DNA of 64,000 nucleotides, from assembly GCF_009755725.1 (NCBI RefSeq), contig NZ_CP046619.1, positions 2,356,001 to 2,420,000 on the forward strand, written 5' to 3'. The translations under genes and the position numbers were made by a program. Positions 1 through 8,025 of the stretch are shown piece after piece; within the stretch, counting starts at the first letter, position 1; every line of letters starts with the position of its first letter. The notes under the pieces are model-generated. The model was not told where the DNA came from and searched no databases. It saw only the letters and a list, made by a program, of their open reading frames with translations. The DNA comes from Diaminobutyricimonas sp. LJ205 (lineage in GTDB: Bacteria; Actinomycetota; Actinomycetes; Actinomycetales; Microbacteriaceae).

Positions 1-1872
1 ATCGATCCGGCCTGGGCCGAGGCACTCGCCGGCGACCTGGTCAAGCGCACCTACTCCGAGCCGCACTGGGAGAAGAAGCAGGGCGCGGTCGTCGCCTTCG
101 AGCGGGCGACCCTCTATGGCGTTCCGATCGTGCAACGCCGACGCGTGCAGTACGCCCGGATCGACCCGGAACTCGCCCGTGACCTGTTCATCCGCCACGG
201 GCTGGTCGAGGGCGACTGGGACCTCAGCCACGTCGACCGCCGCCTGTTCGCGTTCGACCGTGCCAACCGGGCGCTGCGCAAGGAGCTCGAACAGCTCGAG
301 GAACGCAGCCGCCGCCGCGACATCCTGTTCGATGACGAAGCCATCGTCGAGTTCTACGACAAGCGCATACCCGCGGACGTATATTCGGTGCGTACCTTCG
401 AGAAGTGGTGGCGGCAGGCCCGCCGCGATGACCCCGAACTGCTCACCATGACCGAGCAGAACCTAGCCGGGGAGACGGCGGTCGATGAGGACGCGTTCCC
501 GACGACCTGGCAGCACGGTGAGCAGACCCTGTCCCTGTCGTACCGGTTCGAACCCGGCGCCGACGATGACGGCGTGACCGTGAACATTCCGCTGCCGCTG
601 CTCGCGCGGCTCTCTCCCGCCGGATTCGACTGGCTCGTGCCTGGGCTTCGCGAAGACCTGGTTACCGCGCTGATCAAGACGCTGCCGAAGGCGATCCGAC
701 GCAACGTGGTGCCCGCCGCGGATTGGGCGCGCACGCTGCTCGAGGCGGTTCCGGATGCTGCGGACCTCAGTGAGCAGCCGTTGACCGAGTTCCTCGCCAC
801 CCAGATCCTGCGTAAGACGCACACGCCGACCTCCCCTGACGACTTCGAACCAGACCGGCTGCCACCGCATCTGCGGGTGACCTTCGCGGTGGTCGACGAC
901 CGCGGCCGGGTGCAAGCGCGCAGCAAGGACTTGATCGCGCTGCAGCACAAGCTGAAGTCCCGCGCCCGTGATTCGGTGGTGAAGGCGAGCGCGAACACCC
1001 CGCACGCCATCGAGCGCAGCGGCCTGACCAGCTGGGACCTCGACGAGTTGCCCCGGGTACTCGACATCCGCCAGTCCGGCAACGTGATCCGCGCCTACCC
1101 GGCGCTGGTCGACGAAGGTCAGAGCGTCGCGATCCGGCTGATGACCACGGCGGAGGACCAGGCAAAGGCTCACCCCCGCGGCATCCGTCGCCTGCTGATG
1201 CTGTCGATCCCGTCGCCGCTCGGCTACGTCAAGGACCACCTCAGCCAGGCCGAGAAGCTCACCCTGGCCGCGAGCCCGTACCAGAACGTGCAGGCCCTCT
1301 TCGACGATGCCCTGCTCGCCTGCATCGACGATGGGCTGCGCCGATCCCACGCGGATGGCCTGCTCTGGCGGCGGGACGAGTTCCAGTCCGTGCGTGACGC
1401 CGTGTCGGCCGGTCTCGTCGACGCGCTGTACGCGGCGGTGGGCGTGGCGACGAGCACCCTGTCCGCGGCCCGCGACGCCGAACGGTCGCTGAAGGCGGCC
1501 ACCAGCATGACGGTGCTGCCGGCAGTCGCCGACGCCCGCGAGCAGATTGGCAACCTGGTGTACCCGGGTTTCATCTCCCGCACTGGGCTCGCCCGACTGC
1601 GGCACCTGCCGCGCTACCTGCAGGCGATCACTTCTCGGATGCAGAAGCTGCCAACGGATGTCGCGCGCGACCGGGTCTGGATGAACGAGGTGGCGAACGA
1701 AACCGCCCGATACCTCGCAGCCGGTGGAAAGCTGCCGCTCGCCCCGGACAGCCCGGACCGCCTGGTGCACGCCCGCTGGCTGCTCGAAGAGTTGCGCGTG
1801 AGCTTGTTCGCACAACAGTTGGGCACAGCCGAGCCGGTATCGAGCCAGCGCATCCGCAAGCTGCTCGGCTAG
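1..1872 (+). CDS. hrpA: ATP-dependent RNA helicase HrpA, C-terminal part (5' end outside window)
   Basis: This is the 3' part of a DEAH-box RNA helicase of the HrpA type; the helicase core lies upstream of the window. The frame is open from base 1 for 623 codons and ends at TAG. Near the start the protein shows EPHWEKKQGAVVAFE and then TLYGVPIV, which mark the beginning of the HrpA C-terminal domain (DUF3418). The rest, rich in charged helices, fits that domain to the end of the family. HrpA proteins unwind RNA; in E. coli HrpA acts on stalled ribosomes (family knowledge). The stop shares the palindrome CTAG with the stop of the convergent membrane gene. An internal ATG at 130 is not the true start because homology continues upstream of it. 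Confidence 0.93.
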   Translation: MDPAWAEALAGDLVKRTYSEPHWEKKQGAVVAFERATLYGVPIVQRRRVQYARIDPELARDLFIRHGLVEGDWDLSHVDRRLFAFDRANRALRKELEQLEERSRRRDILFDDEAIVEFYDKRIPADVYSVRTFEKWWRQARRDDPELLTMTEQNLAGETAVDEDAFPTTWQHGEQTLSLSYRFEPGADDDGVTVNIPLPLLARLSPAGFDWLVPGLREDLVTALIKTLPKAIRRNVVPAADWARTLLEAVPDAADLSEQPLTEFLATQILRKTHTPTSPDDFEPDRLPPHLRVTFAVVDDRGRVQARSKDLIALQHKLKSRARDSVVKASANTPHAIERSGLTSWDLDELPRVLDIRQSGNVIRAYPALVDEGQSVAIRLMTTAEDQAKAHPRGIRRLLMLSIPSPLGYVKDHLSQAEKLTLAASPYQNVQALFDDALLACIDDGLRRSHADGLLWRRDEFQSVRDAVSAGLVDALYAAVGVATSTLSAARDAERSLKAATSMTVLPAVADAREQIGNLVYPGFISRTGLARLRHLPRYLQAITSRMQKLPTDVARDRVWMNEVANETARYLAAGGKLPLAPDSPDRLVHARWLLEELRVSLFAQQLGTAEPVSSQRIRKLLG

Positions 1873-2747
1873 AGACTCCTGGCCGTCCCTGATCCATGTG
1901 TGGGCGGATTACCAGATGCTCGCATCCGCGATTCGCAGTACCAGTACAACGCCAGATAGCCGGCGAACGACGCCGCGATGCCCGCCACGAACAGCGTCGC
2001 AGAGAGCCGGGTCCAGTCCAGATCGTTGCGGGCGATCACCAGCGCGCCGATGATGAACGCCAGCGAGATCAGCTGCGCCTGGAACACCCACCGAAATGAA
2101 CTCCAGCGGCCATCACGCAGGAACCACACGTCAACCATGCCCGGCAGGGTCAGCACTGCACCCACCACTCTGCTGGTCAACGGGGTCACCGGCCACGCCC
2201 AAACCTCGATCGCGAGCTGTGGAAAGAAGAACAACAGCAAACCCATGCCAAGCGCAGCAATACCGAACACCCCGAGCAGCACCCGCAGTCCTCGACCGAT
2301 GACGTAATCCCGCGGCTCAGCGGTGCCCGGGTCTTCCCTCCAGTTGATCAGGATCGCGGCGATTGCGAGCAGCGGCGTCGTCAGGTACAGCGCCGTCCAG
2401 GTGATGAACGACACATGTCCCGGATGGAAGCGGTCCCAGTGCAGCAGCGTTGCGGCGCCCAGCAGGCCGGCGAACAGCGCCACCGCCGGGAAGCCGTATG
2501 CCACGCGGTGCCAGCGACGCAGGCGGATCACCTGGGCGAAGAACCAGATCCCGCCGGCGTACGCGGACGCCAGCATCATCGCGGTGAGCGACGGCGTGAT
2601 CGTCCAGGCGAACAGGCGGTCGGTCTGGGTGGGCAGCAGGTAGAGAATGACGCTCGCCGCCAGCAGGAACGGGATCACGCCGATGGACAGGCCCAGCGTC
2701 AGCGGTTTCACCCGATCCCGGGCCGCGACCGCGACCGGGCGGCTCAT
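1869..2747 (-). CDS. Multi-pass membrane protein of unknown function, coupled to a DUF4062-STAND ATPase
   Basis: I do not recognise a named family for this 292-residue protein. It shows about eight hydrophobic segments, for example around residues 17-40, 47-72, 82-104 and 110-135, with the last near residues 240-265, and short polar loops containing RLRRW and NWRED. The start ATG overlaps the stop of the upstream ATPase gene as ATGA (2744-2747), so the two are almost certainly translated from one message. That suggests the membrane protein is a partner or output of the ATPase, but this is inference. It ends on a CTAG shared with hrpA. It could equally be an unrelated integral membrane protein in the same operon. 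Confidence 0.75.
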   Translation of the reverse strand: MSRPVAVAARDRVKPLTLGLSIGVIPFLLAASVILYLLPTQTDRLFAWTITPSLTAMMLASAYAGGIWFFAQVIRLRRWHRVAYGFPAVALFAGLLGAATLLHWDRFHPGHVSFITWTALYLTTPLLAIAAILINWREDPGTAEPRDYVIGRGLRVLLGVFGIAALGMGLLLFFFPQLAIEVWAWPVTPLTSRVVGAVLTLPGMVDVWFLRDGRWSSFRWVFQAQLISLAFIIGALVIARNDLDWTRLSATLFVAGIAASFAGYLALYWYCESRMRASGNPPTHGSGTARSL

Positions 2748-5335
2748 GCCACGCCCGTCATCAGCGCCTCGGCAACAGCTTCATCGGTGGAGATGCGGCG
2801 CCCCTGCCTGAGAGCGGAATCGAATGCCGATGCAGCCTCCCCCGATCGGAACTGCTCAACGAAGCGCTCATGGAACGAGAAGGTGGGTACGTCGTACAGG
2901 CCGCTGCGTTCCCGCAGTCGCTGCGCAGCCCCGAACAGGGTGCCGGCTCGGAGCGGGTCGCCTGCGGAGGCGGCGAGCGCGACCATCCCTTCCAACCCGT
3001 AGGCGATGCCCTCGGCATGGCCAAGCTCTTCGGACAGCCGCAGGCTGTGTTCGAACGCCTCGTCTGCCCCCTCGCCGCCGGTCAGCAGTCTTGCCCATGC
3101 CAGGTGATGCAGGGCGATCGCCTCGCTCAGCCGGTCCTGTTGAGCGGAGGCGAACGCGAGGCTCTCCTCGAAGCAGGCTTTCGCCTCCTGGACACTCTGC
3201 CTGAGCAGGGCGACCCGGCCGCGAGTGACCAGCGCCATCGACTGTCCCCAGCGATCGCCGGCATCGCGGAAGAGCGTCAGGCTCACGTCGAGGTCGCGCT
3301 CTGCGGCGGTGGGATCCGGTGTGGCGGACGCCAGCCGCGCCAGCGCGAGGGAGATCAGGGCGAGGGCCTGGTTCGTCGGCCTGCCTGCCCGGCGGAACAG
3401 TTCGGCACTGCGCTCCAGCCCGGGGATGACGAGCCCATCAGGGTCCTGCCAGATCGTGATCGCGCGCGTGAAGTACAGCGCGATCGCCTCGGTGAGCTCG
3501 CCGAGCGGCTCCCCGGCGTCGAGCACTTCCCCCATCCAGCGCTTGACCTCGCCGAGGTGCCCGCCGATCCACCAGTAGATGTACAGACTCCACGCGAAAC
3601 CGGCGGCGCGTTCCCAGTCGTGTTGGTCGAGCAGGTAACGCGCGGCCGCCCGCAGGTTGTTCCGGTCGTCGACGAGCTGGCTGATCCACGTGCGCTGCTC
3701 CGAACTTTCCAGCGGTCGCTCCGCCTCCTGACCGAACCGGATGAAGTACTGCGCGTGCCGCTCCCGGGCGGCCTCGAGTCGGTTCGTGGTCTCGAGTTGT
3801 TCGCGTGCGTAATCGCGCACGGTGGACAGCATCGTGAAGAACGGGCGTCCGCCGCTCTCGGCCTGGCGGACGAGGCTCGAATCGACGAGGCCGGCGAGCA
3901 GGCTGAGTGCGTCGCCCTCGTCTGGCAGCGCGACCGCCTCGACCGCGTCCAGCGAGAACCCGCCTTCGAATACTCCGAGTTCGACCAGCAGCGCCCGCTC
4001 GTCGCCGCCGAGGAGCTGGGCGCTCCACTCGATGGTGCCGCGCAGGGTCTGCTGCCGCTCCGGCCGGTCCCGCCCACCGCCGACCAACAGCTGAAGCTGT
4101 TGGTCGAGGCGGGCGAGAATCGCGTCCGGTGTCAGCACTCGCGTGCGCGCTGCGGCCAGCTCCAACGCGAGCGGCACGCCATCCAGCGTCCGACAGATCT
4201 GGGCGACCGCGGCGATGTTCGCGCCGGTCACCTCGAAGTCCGGTTTCACCGCTCGGGCGCGCTCGATGAACAGCGCAACGGATGCCACTTGGGCGATGTC
4301 GTCCGGGTCAGCTTCCACGGACTCGGCTGGCAGGGCGAGCGGGCCGACCGGGTAAACATGCTCGGCGCTCACGCGCAGCAACGACCGACTGGTGACCAGC
4401 AGGGTCAGGCCCGGGGCGCCCTCCAGCAGCCGGGTCAGGGTGGGTGCAGCGTCGACGATCTGCTCGAAGTTGTCGAGCACCAGCAGGATCCGCCGATCCT
4501 GCATGGCCATGAGCAGCTTGTCTTCGAGGGCGTTTCCCTCGCCGGTGTTCTGTACGCCGAGGGTTTCCGCGATCACGGTGGGCAGGATCGCGGCATCATG
4601 CACACCGCTGAGATCGGTGAAGGCGACCCCGCCGGGGAAGTCGTCCGCGGCGCCCGCCGCCACGTCCATGGCGAGTCGGCTCTTGCCGATGCCGCCGGGG
4701 CCGGTCAGGGTGACCAGCCGCACGGCCTCACGTCGGATCAACTGGTGCACTTCGGCGGCCTCCGTGTCCCGGCCGATCAGTTCGGTGAGCGGCGCAGGCA
4801 GTGGGCGCGGGCGAATGCGCGGCGCTGCGCCGGGCACGTCGGCAGCCACGCTGCCGGCCTCATCGAACCGTTCGGCGAGCAGCGTGGCCAGGTCGCTTTC
4901 CAGCAGCCTGCCGAGTTCGCGGGAATCGGCGAAGTACTTGAACGATGCCTGGTCGTCGTCGCGGATCCGCCCCAGCAACTCCTCGAGCCTGGGCTCGCGC
5001 TTTTCGCTCGTCTCCCGGATGTAGATCAGCTTCGGCATCCTGCCCGACAGGTTGTACTCATCCTCGAGCCCGGACACGCGCTCGTCGGGAGCCACCCAGC
5101 CATACCGTTCGGCATAGAGTCCCACGAAGATGTCGCTCTGCTCGAGGTAGGCGCGATACAACGCGCGCGGAGGATGCGGTCGGGCACCGAGTTCGAACAT
5201 GACCGGCGCCAGATGGAGCCTCTCGATCGCCGTCCGAGAGGCCTTCCGTTCCGTAGCGAGTTCTTTGAGAGTCGAGCTGACGAAGACCCGCAACCGCTGA
5301 TCGGGCGTCCTGATGGCACCCGGCGATCGGTCCAT
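2744..5335 (-). CDS. DUF4062 - STAND/NB-ARC ATPase with helical repeat C-terminus
   Basis: This is a large signalling-type ATPase of about 863 residues. The N-terminal ~160 residues are a DUF4062 domain (RVFVSSTLKELATER, then FVGLYAERYGWV), a TIR/SLOG-like fold often fused to STAND ATPases. A nucleotide-binding domain follows, with Walker A GPGGIGKS at about residue 212 and Walker B ILLVLDNFEQ near 285. The sensor arginine motif LLVTSRSLLRV and the GVPLALELAAART motif typical of NB-ARC/AfsR-like proteins come next. The C-terminal ~350 residues are helical and TPR-like (repeated A..L..LA.AR patterns). Such proteins act as ligand-triggered switches. It is coupled to a membrane protein gene. An alternative GTG start lies at 5353. 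Confidence 0.85.
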   Translation of the reverse strand: MDRSPGAIRTPDQRLRVFVSSTLKELATERKASRTAIERLHLAPVMFELGARPHPPRALYRAYLEQSDIFVGLYAERYGWVAPDERVSGLEDEYNLSGRMPKLIYIRETSEKREPRLEELLGRIRDDDQASFKYFADSRELGRLLESDLATLLAERFDEAGSVAADVPGAAPRIRPRPLPAPLTELIGRDTEAAEVHQLIRREAVRLVTLTGPGGIGKSRLAMDVAAGAADDFPGGVAFTDLSGVHDAAILPTVIAETLGVQNTGEGNALEDKLLMAMQDRRILLVLDNFEQIVDAAPTLTRLLEGAPGLTLLVTSRSLLRVSAEHVYPVGPLALPAESVEADPDDIAQVASVALFIERARAVKPDFEVTGANIAAVAQICRTLDGVPLALELAAARTRVLTPDAILARLDQQLQLLVGGGRDRPERQQTLRGTIEWSAQLLGGDERALLVELGVFEGGFSLDAVEAVALPDEGDALSLLAGLVDSSLVRQAESGGRPFFTMLSTVRDYAREQLETTNRLEAARERHAQYFIRFGQEAERPLESSEQRTWISQLVDDRNNLRAAARYLLDQHDWERAAGFAWSLYIYWWIGGHLGEVKRWMGEVLDAGEPLGELTEAIALYFTRAITIWQDPDGLVIPGLERSAELFRRAGRPTNQALALISLALARLASATPDPTAAERDLDVSLTLFRDAGDRWGQSMALVTRGRVALLRQSVQEAKACFEESLAFASAQQDRLSEAIALHHLAWARLLTGGEGADEAFEHSLRLSEELGHAEGIAYGLEGMVALAASAGDPLRAGTLFGAAQRLRERSGLYDVPTFSFHERFVEQFRSGEAASAFDSALRQGRRISTDEAVAEALMTGVA

Positions 5336-5473
5336 AGTCGAAGTCTTACGCACATCCGGCCCCCGTCCACCCCTCGGTTTGACCGGATGACACCGTCGGC
5401 ATGCCGCGGGTACACTCGCCGCGAGACGGCTCGGCCGTCACTGCCGGCCGGCTCCTCAACTCAAGGGAGCGTT

Positions 5474-7162
5474 ATGGATGCCGTCCCCCACCCCGCGGAC
5501 CGGCCGATCATCCTTGTCGCGAGTGCGCCCGAACACGCCAGCGATACGGTCCGAGCCGAACTGGAACGCCGATACGGCGACGACTACGAGATTCTCGTCG
5601 TAGACCCTCCGAGCGCCGCGCCCATGCTGCAACAGGCCGTGGAGGCGAACAAGCAGGTTGCGCTTGTTCTCGCCGAGACCCCGGACACGGTCGCCGCCGG
5701 GCCGAGCACCTTCGCCGAGGCGAGACGGCTGTTCCCCGACGGCAAACGCGGCCTGCTTATCGGCTGGGGCGAGTGGGCAGCGCCGGAGACGGCCGAGGTG
5801 CTCTTCGGGCTGATGGCATCCGGTGAAATCGACTACTACGTGCTTCGACCGGGTCGTTCCCCGGACGAGAGCTTTCACCGGGTGGTCACCGAGTTCCTGC
5901 GCGAGTGGCAGGTCGCGGTGGGTAAACGCTCGCGTGACATCACCGTGATCGGAGACGTGGCGCAGGTCCGCACGCACGAGATTCGCCGCCTGCTGGAGCG
6001 CGGCAGCGTGCCGTTCGCGACCGCCGAGCCGGACTCCGAGGCGGCTCAGGATGCACTGCGGCGCGCGAGCGTCGAGTATGCCGGTGTGCCGCTCGTGCGT
6101 CTGCCGGATGGCGAGATCCTGCGCAATCCGAGCAACCCGGAGTTGCTGCGGGCGTTCGGCTTGAACACCGAGTTGCCGCGCGACGCGGTCGATCTGGCCG
6201 TCGTTGGAGCGGGACCCGCCGGGCTGGCGGCTGCGGTGTACGCGGCATCCGAAGGTCTTCGAACATTGGTGCTGGAACGCGACGCCATCGGCGGGCAGGC
6301 CGGCTCAAGTTCGCTGATCCGCAACTATCTCGGCTTTGCCCGGGGAGTGTCGGGGGCGGAGTTGTCGCAGCGGGCGTACCAGCAGGCCTGGGTATTCGGA
6401 GCGGTGTTCGCGCACGGTCGCGAGGTGGTTGGCATGTCGGTCGACGACGCCGGCTTTCGTCTGCAGATTGCGGGTGAAGAGCAGGTGATGGCGCGTTCGG
6501 TGATCCTGGCGTCGGGAGTGACCTATCGCCGTCTGCCCTTGGGAGAGCTCAGTGCGTTCGTCGGTTCGGCGGTGTTCTACGGTGCATCCGCTGTCGAGGC
6601 GCGCGCGCAGAAAGGTCACGTCGTCCATGTCGTCGGCGGTGGCAATTCGGCAGGACAGGCGGCGCTGCACCTGGCCCGCTACGCACGATCGGTGACGCTC
6701 GTCGTGCGAGGGAATCTTGCCGCAAGCATGTCCAAGTACCTGATCGACCAGCTCGATGCCGCGGGCGTTCGAATCGCCATGGGGATGAAGGTCGTCGGCG
6801 GAGGTGGTGACGGACGTCTTGAGAGCATTGTGCTGCACGACCTCGAGACCGGTGCCGAGACCACGGTGCCCAGTGACGCTGTGTTCATCACCATCGGCGC
6901 CCGGCCGCACACCGACTGGCTCGCCGCCGAGGTGCTGCGCGACCAGTGGGGGTATGTGCTCACCGGGGCGGACGTGCTCACCGAGGGCGGACGGCGAGCG
7001 TGGCCGCACGAGCGTCCGCCCGGTGCGCTCGAAACCGCGGTGCCCGGATGCTTCGCCGTCGGCGATGTCCGCAGGGGTTCGGTGAAACGGGTGGCATCGG
7101 CCGTCGGCGAGGGCTCGGTGGTGGTGTCCTCGGTGCATGTCTTCCTGGGCGCCCATCCGTGA
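5474..7162 (+). CDS. Thioredoxin-reductase-like FAD/NAD(P) oxidoreductase with N-terminal pseudo-receiver, lacking the redox CxxC
   Basis: The protein has 562 residues in three parts. Residues 10-145 look like a receiver-type alpha/beta domain (PIILVASAPE, ALVLAE, IDYYVLRP). Residues 153-235 resemble a thioredoxin/glutaredoxin fold (DITVIGDV, VPLVRLPDGEILRNPSNPEL) without a CxxC. From about 240 comes a two-dinucleotide-fold flavoprotein: FAD site VVGAGPAGLAAA, NAD(P) site VVGGGNSAGQAAL, and the terminal FAD motif CFAVGDVRRGSVKRVASAVGEGS split over residues near 525-545. Where thioredoxin reductases have CATC this protein has FYGAS, so dithiol chemistry at that site is impossible. The start is the ATG at 5474, preceded by AAGGGAG; the frame is open far upstream but only by chance, antisense to the STAND gene. 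Confidence 0.88.
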   Translation: MDAVPHPADRPIILVASAPEHASDTVRAELERRYGDDYEILVVDPPSAAPMLQQAVEANKQVALVLAETPDTVAAGPSTFAEARRLFPDGKRGLLIGWGEWAAPETAEVLFGLMASGEIDYYVLRPGRSPDESFHRVVTEFLREWQVAVGKRSRDITVIGDVAQVRTHEIRRLLERGSVPFATAEPDSEAAQDALRRASVEYAGVPLVRLPDGEILRNPSNPELLRAFGLNTELPRDAVDLAVVGAGPAGLAAAVYAASEGLRTLVLERDAIGGQAGSSSLIRNYLGFARGVSGAELSQRAYQQAWVFGAVFAHGREVVGMSVDDAGFRLQIAGEEQVMARSVILASGVTYRRLPLGELSAFVGSAVFYGASAVEARAQKGHVVHVVGGGNSAGQAALHLARYARSVTLVVRGNLAASMSKYLIDQLDAAGVRIAMGMKVVGGGGDGRLESIVLHDLETGAETTVPSDAVFITIGARPHTDWLAAEVLRDQWGYVLTGADVLTEGGRRAWPHERPPGALETAVPGCFAVGDVRRGSVKRVASAVGEGSVVVSSVHVFLGAHP

Positions 7163-7233
7163 GCCGGCGGGCTCGGTTCGGGTTGACGCACTACGCTCGA
7201 CTCTGATCCGTCGGGGGAAAAGGGGATTTCTGC

Positions 7234-7896
7234 ATGACCGTAGTACGACCGGCGGAAGTCAAAGCCAATCTGCCCACCCTGACGCTCACCATCCGCCTGG
7301 TCGTGGCGGTGCTGATCGTGATTGCGGTGGCCGGGACCTTCTTTGACACCGCCGCCCGTGGTCCGGTCAACCCGTTCAACTTCTTCGGGTATTTCACGAT
7401 CCAGTCGAACCTGTTCTTTGCGGCGGCGCTGGTCGCGGCGGCGGTTATCGACGTGCGTCGCGAGCGCGTCGGTGACCTGATGCTGGTGGTCAGGGCGTCG
7501 ATCACCACCTATCTGGTGATCGTCGGTTCCGTCTACGCGACGCTGCTCGCACCATTGGGCGTCGGCTCGATTGCCCCCGCTTGGGCGAACGTCGTGCTGC
7601 ACATGATCACGCCGGTGTACGCAGTGCTCGACTGGCTGATTACCGCCGATCGTCGCCCCATCCCATTCAGCCGGCTCTGGCTGCTAGTGATCTACCCGCT
7701 CGTGTGGATCATCGTTGTCCTTATTCGTGGCGCGACCGACGGCTGGGTTCCCTATCCGTTCCTTGACTCGGCTGCCGGGTATGCGGTCCTGGGGATGTAT
7801 GTGGTGGCCATCCTGGTCGCCATGCTCACCGTGGGCAGCCTGGTGATTCTGGCCAGCCGTGCGCCGATGCTGGCCGCTCAGCCTCAATCCCGCTGA
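7234..7896 (+). CDS. Pr6Pr family integral membrane protein
   Basis: A 220-residue membrane protein with about six transmembrane segments (roughly 20-38, 48-70, 85-105, 118-133, 148-165 and 182-205). The pattern NPFNFFGYFTIQSNLFF followed by TYLVIVGSVYATLL and the segment VLHMITPVYAVLDWL are typical of the actinobacterial Pr6Pr/FAR-17a-like family, whose function is not established. The start is an ATG at 7234 preceded by GGGGGAAAAGGGG. It stands alone between the flavoprotein gene and a repeat cluster; the stop codon TGA itself lies inside the first CGCTGATCGAG repeat unit. Function is not predicted beyond a membrane location. Confidence 0.85.
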   Translation: MTVVRPAEVKANLPTLTLTIRLVVAVLIVIAVAGTFFDTAARGPVNPFNFFGYFTIQSNLFFAAALVAAAVIDVRRERVGDLMLVVRASITTYLVIVGSVYATLLAPLGVGSIAPAWANVVLHMITPVYAVLDWLITADRRPIPFSRLWLLVIYPLVWIIVVLIRGATDGWVPYPFLDSAAGYAVLGMYVVAILVAMLTVGSLVILASRAPMLAAQPQSR

Positions 7897-8020
7897 TCGA
7901 GCGATTCCCGCTGATCGAGCGATTTCCGCGGATCGAGCCTGCCGAGATCTGGCGTCCAGCCGCTGATCGAGCCTGCCGAGATCTCGCCTCCACCCGCTGA
8001 TCGAGCCTGTCGAGATCTCG
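7891..8020 (+). repeat. Cluster of CGCTGATCGAGCCTGYCGAGATCT interspersed repeats
   Basis: Five copies of a short repeat lie head to tail between two convergent genes. Three are long (around 7928-7950, 7961-7984 and 7995-8020: GATCGAGCCTG, C or T, CGAGATCT) and two are truncated to CGCTGATCGAGCGATT (7891 and 7909). The core GATCGAGC...GAGATC is partly self-complementary. The first copy includes the stop codon of the upstream gene and the last ends five bases before the stop codon of the HNH gene. Single or paired copies recur elsewhere in this window (50912, 52247, 61254). Confidence 0.85.
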
Positions 8021-8025
8021 CCCGC

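Noticed and set aside
2870-5473. A very long open frame (over 850 codons) antisense to the STAND ATPase and continuing into the flavoprotein gene
   Set aside because: GC-rich codon use leaves the opposite strand free of stops. Its translation is compositionally a shadow with no domain, and the flavoprotein has a proper ATG with AAGGGAG at 5474.
7891-8020. The repeat cluster as a CRISPR array
   Set aside because: Units are of unequal length and spacing, the segments between them are too short and not spacer-like, and no cas gene is present.
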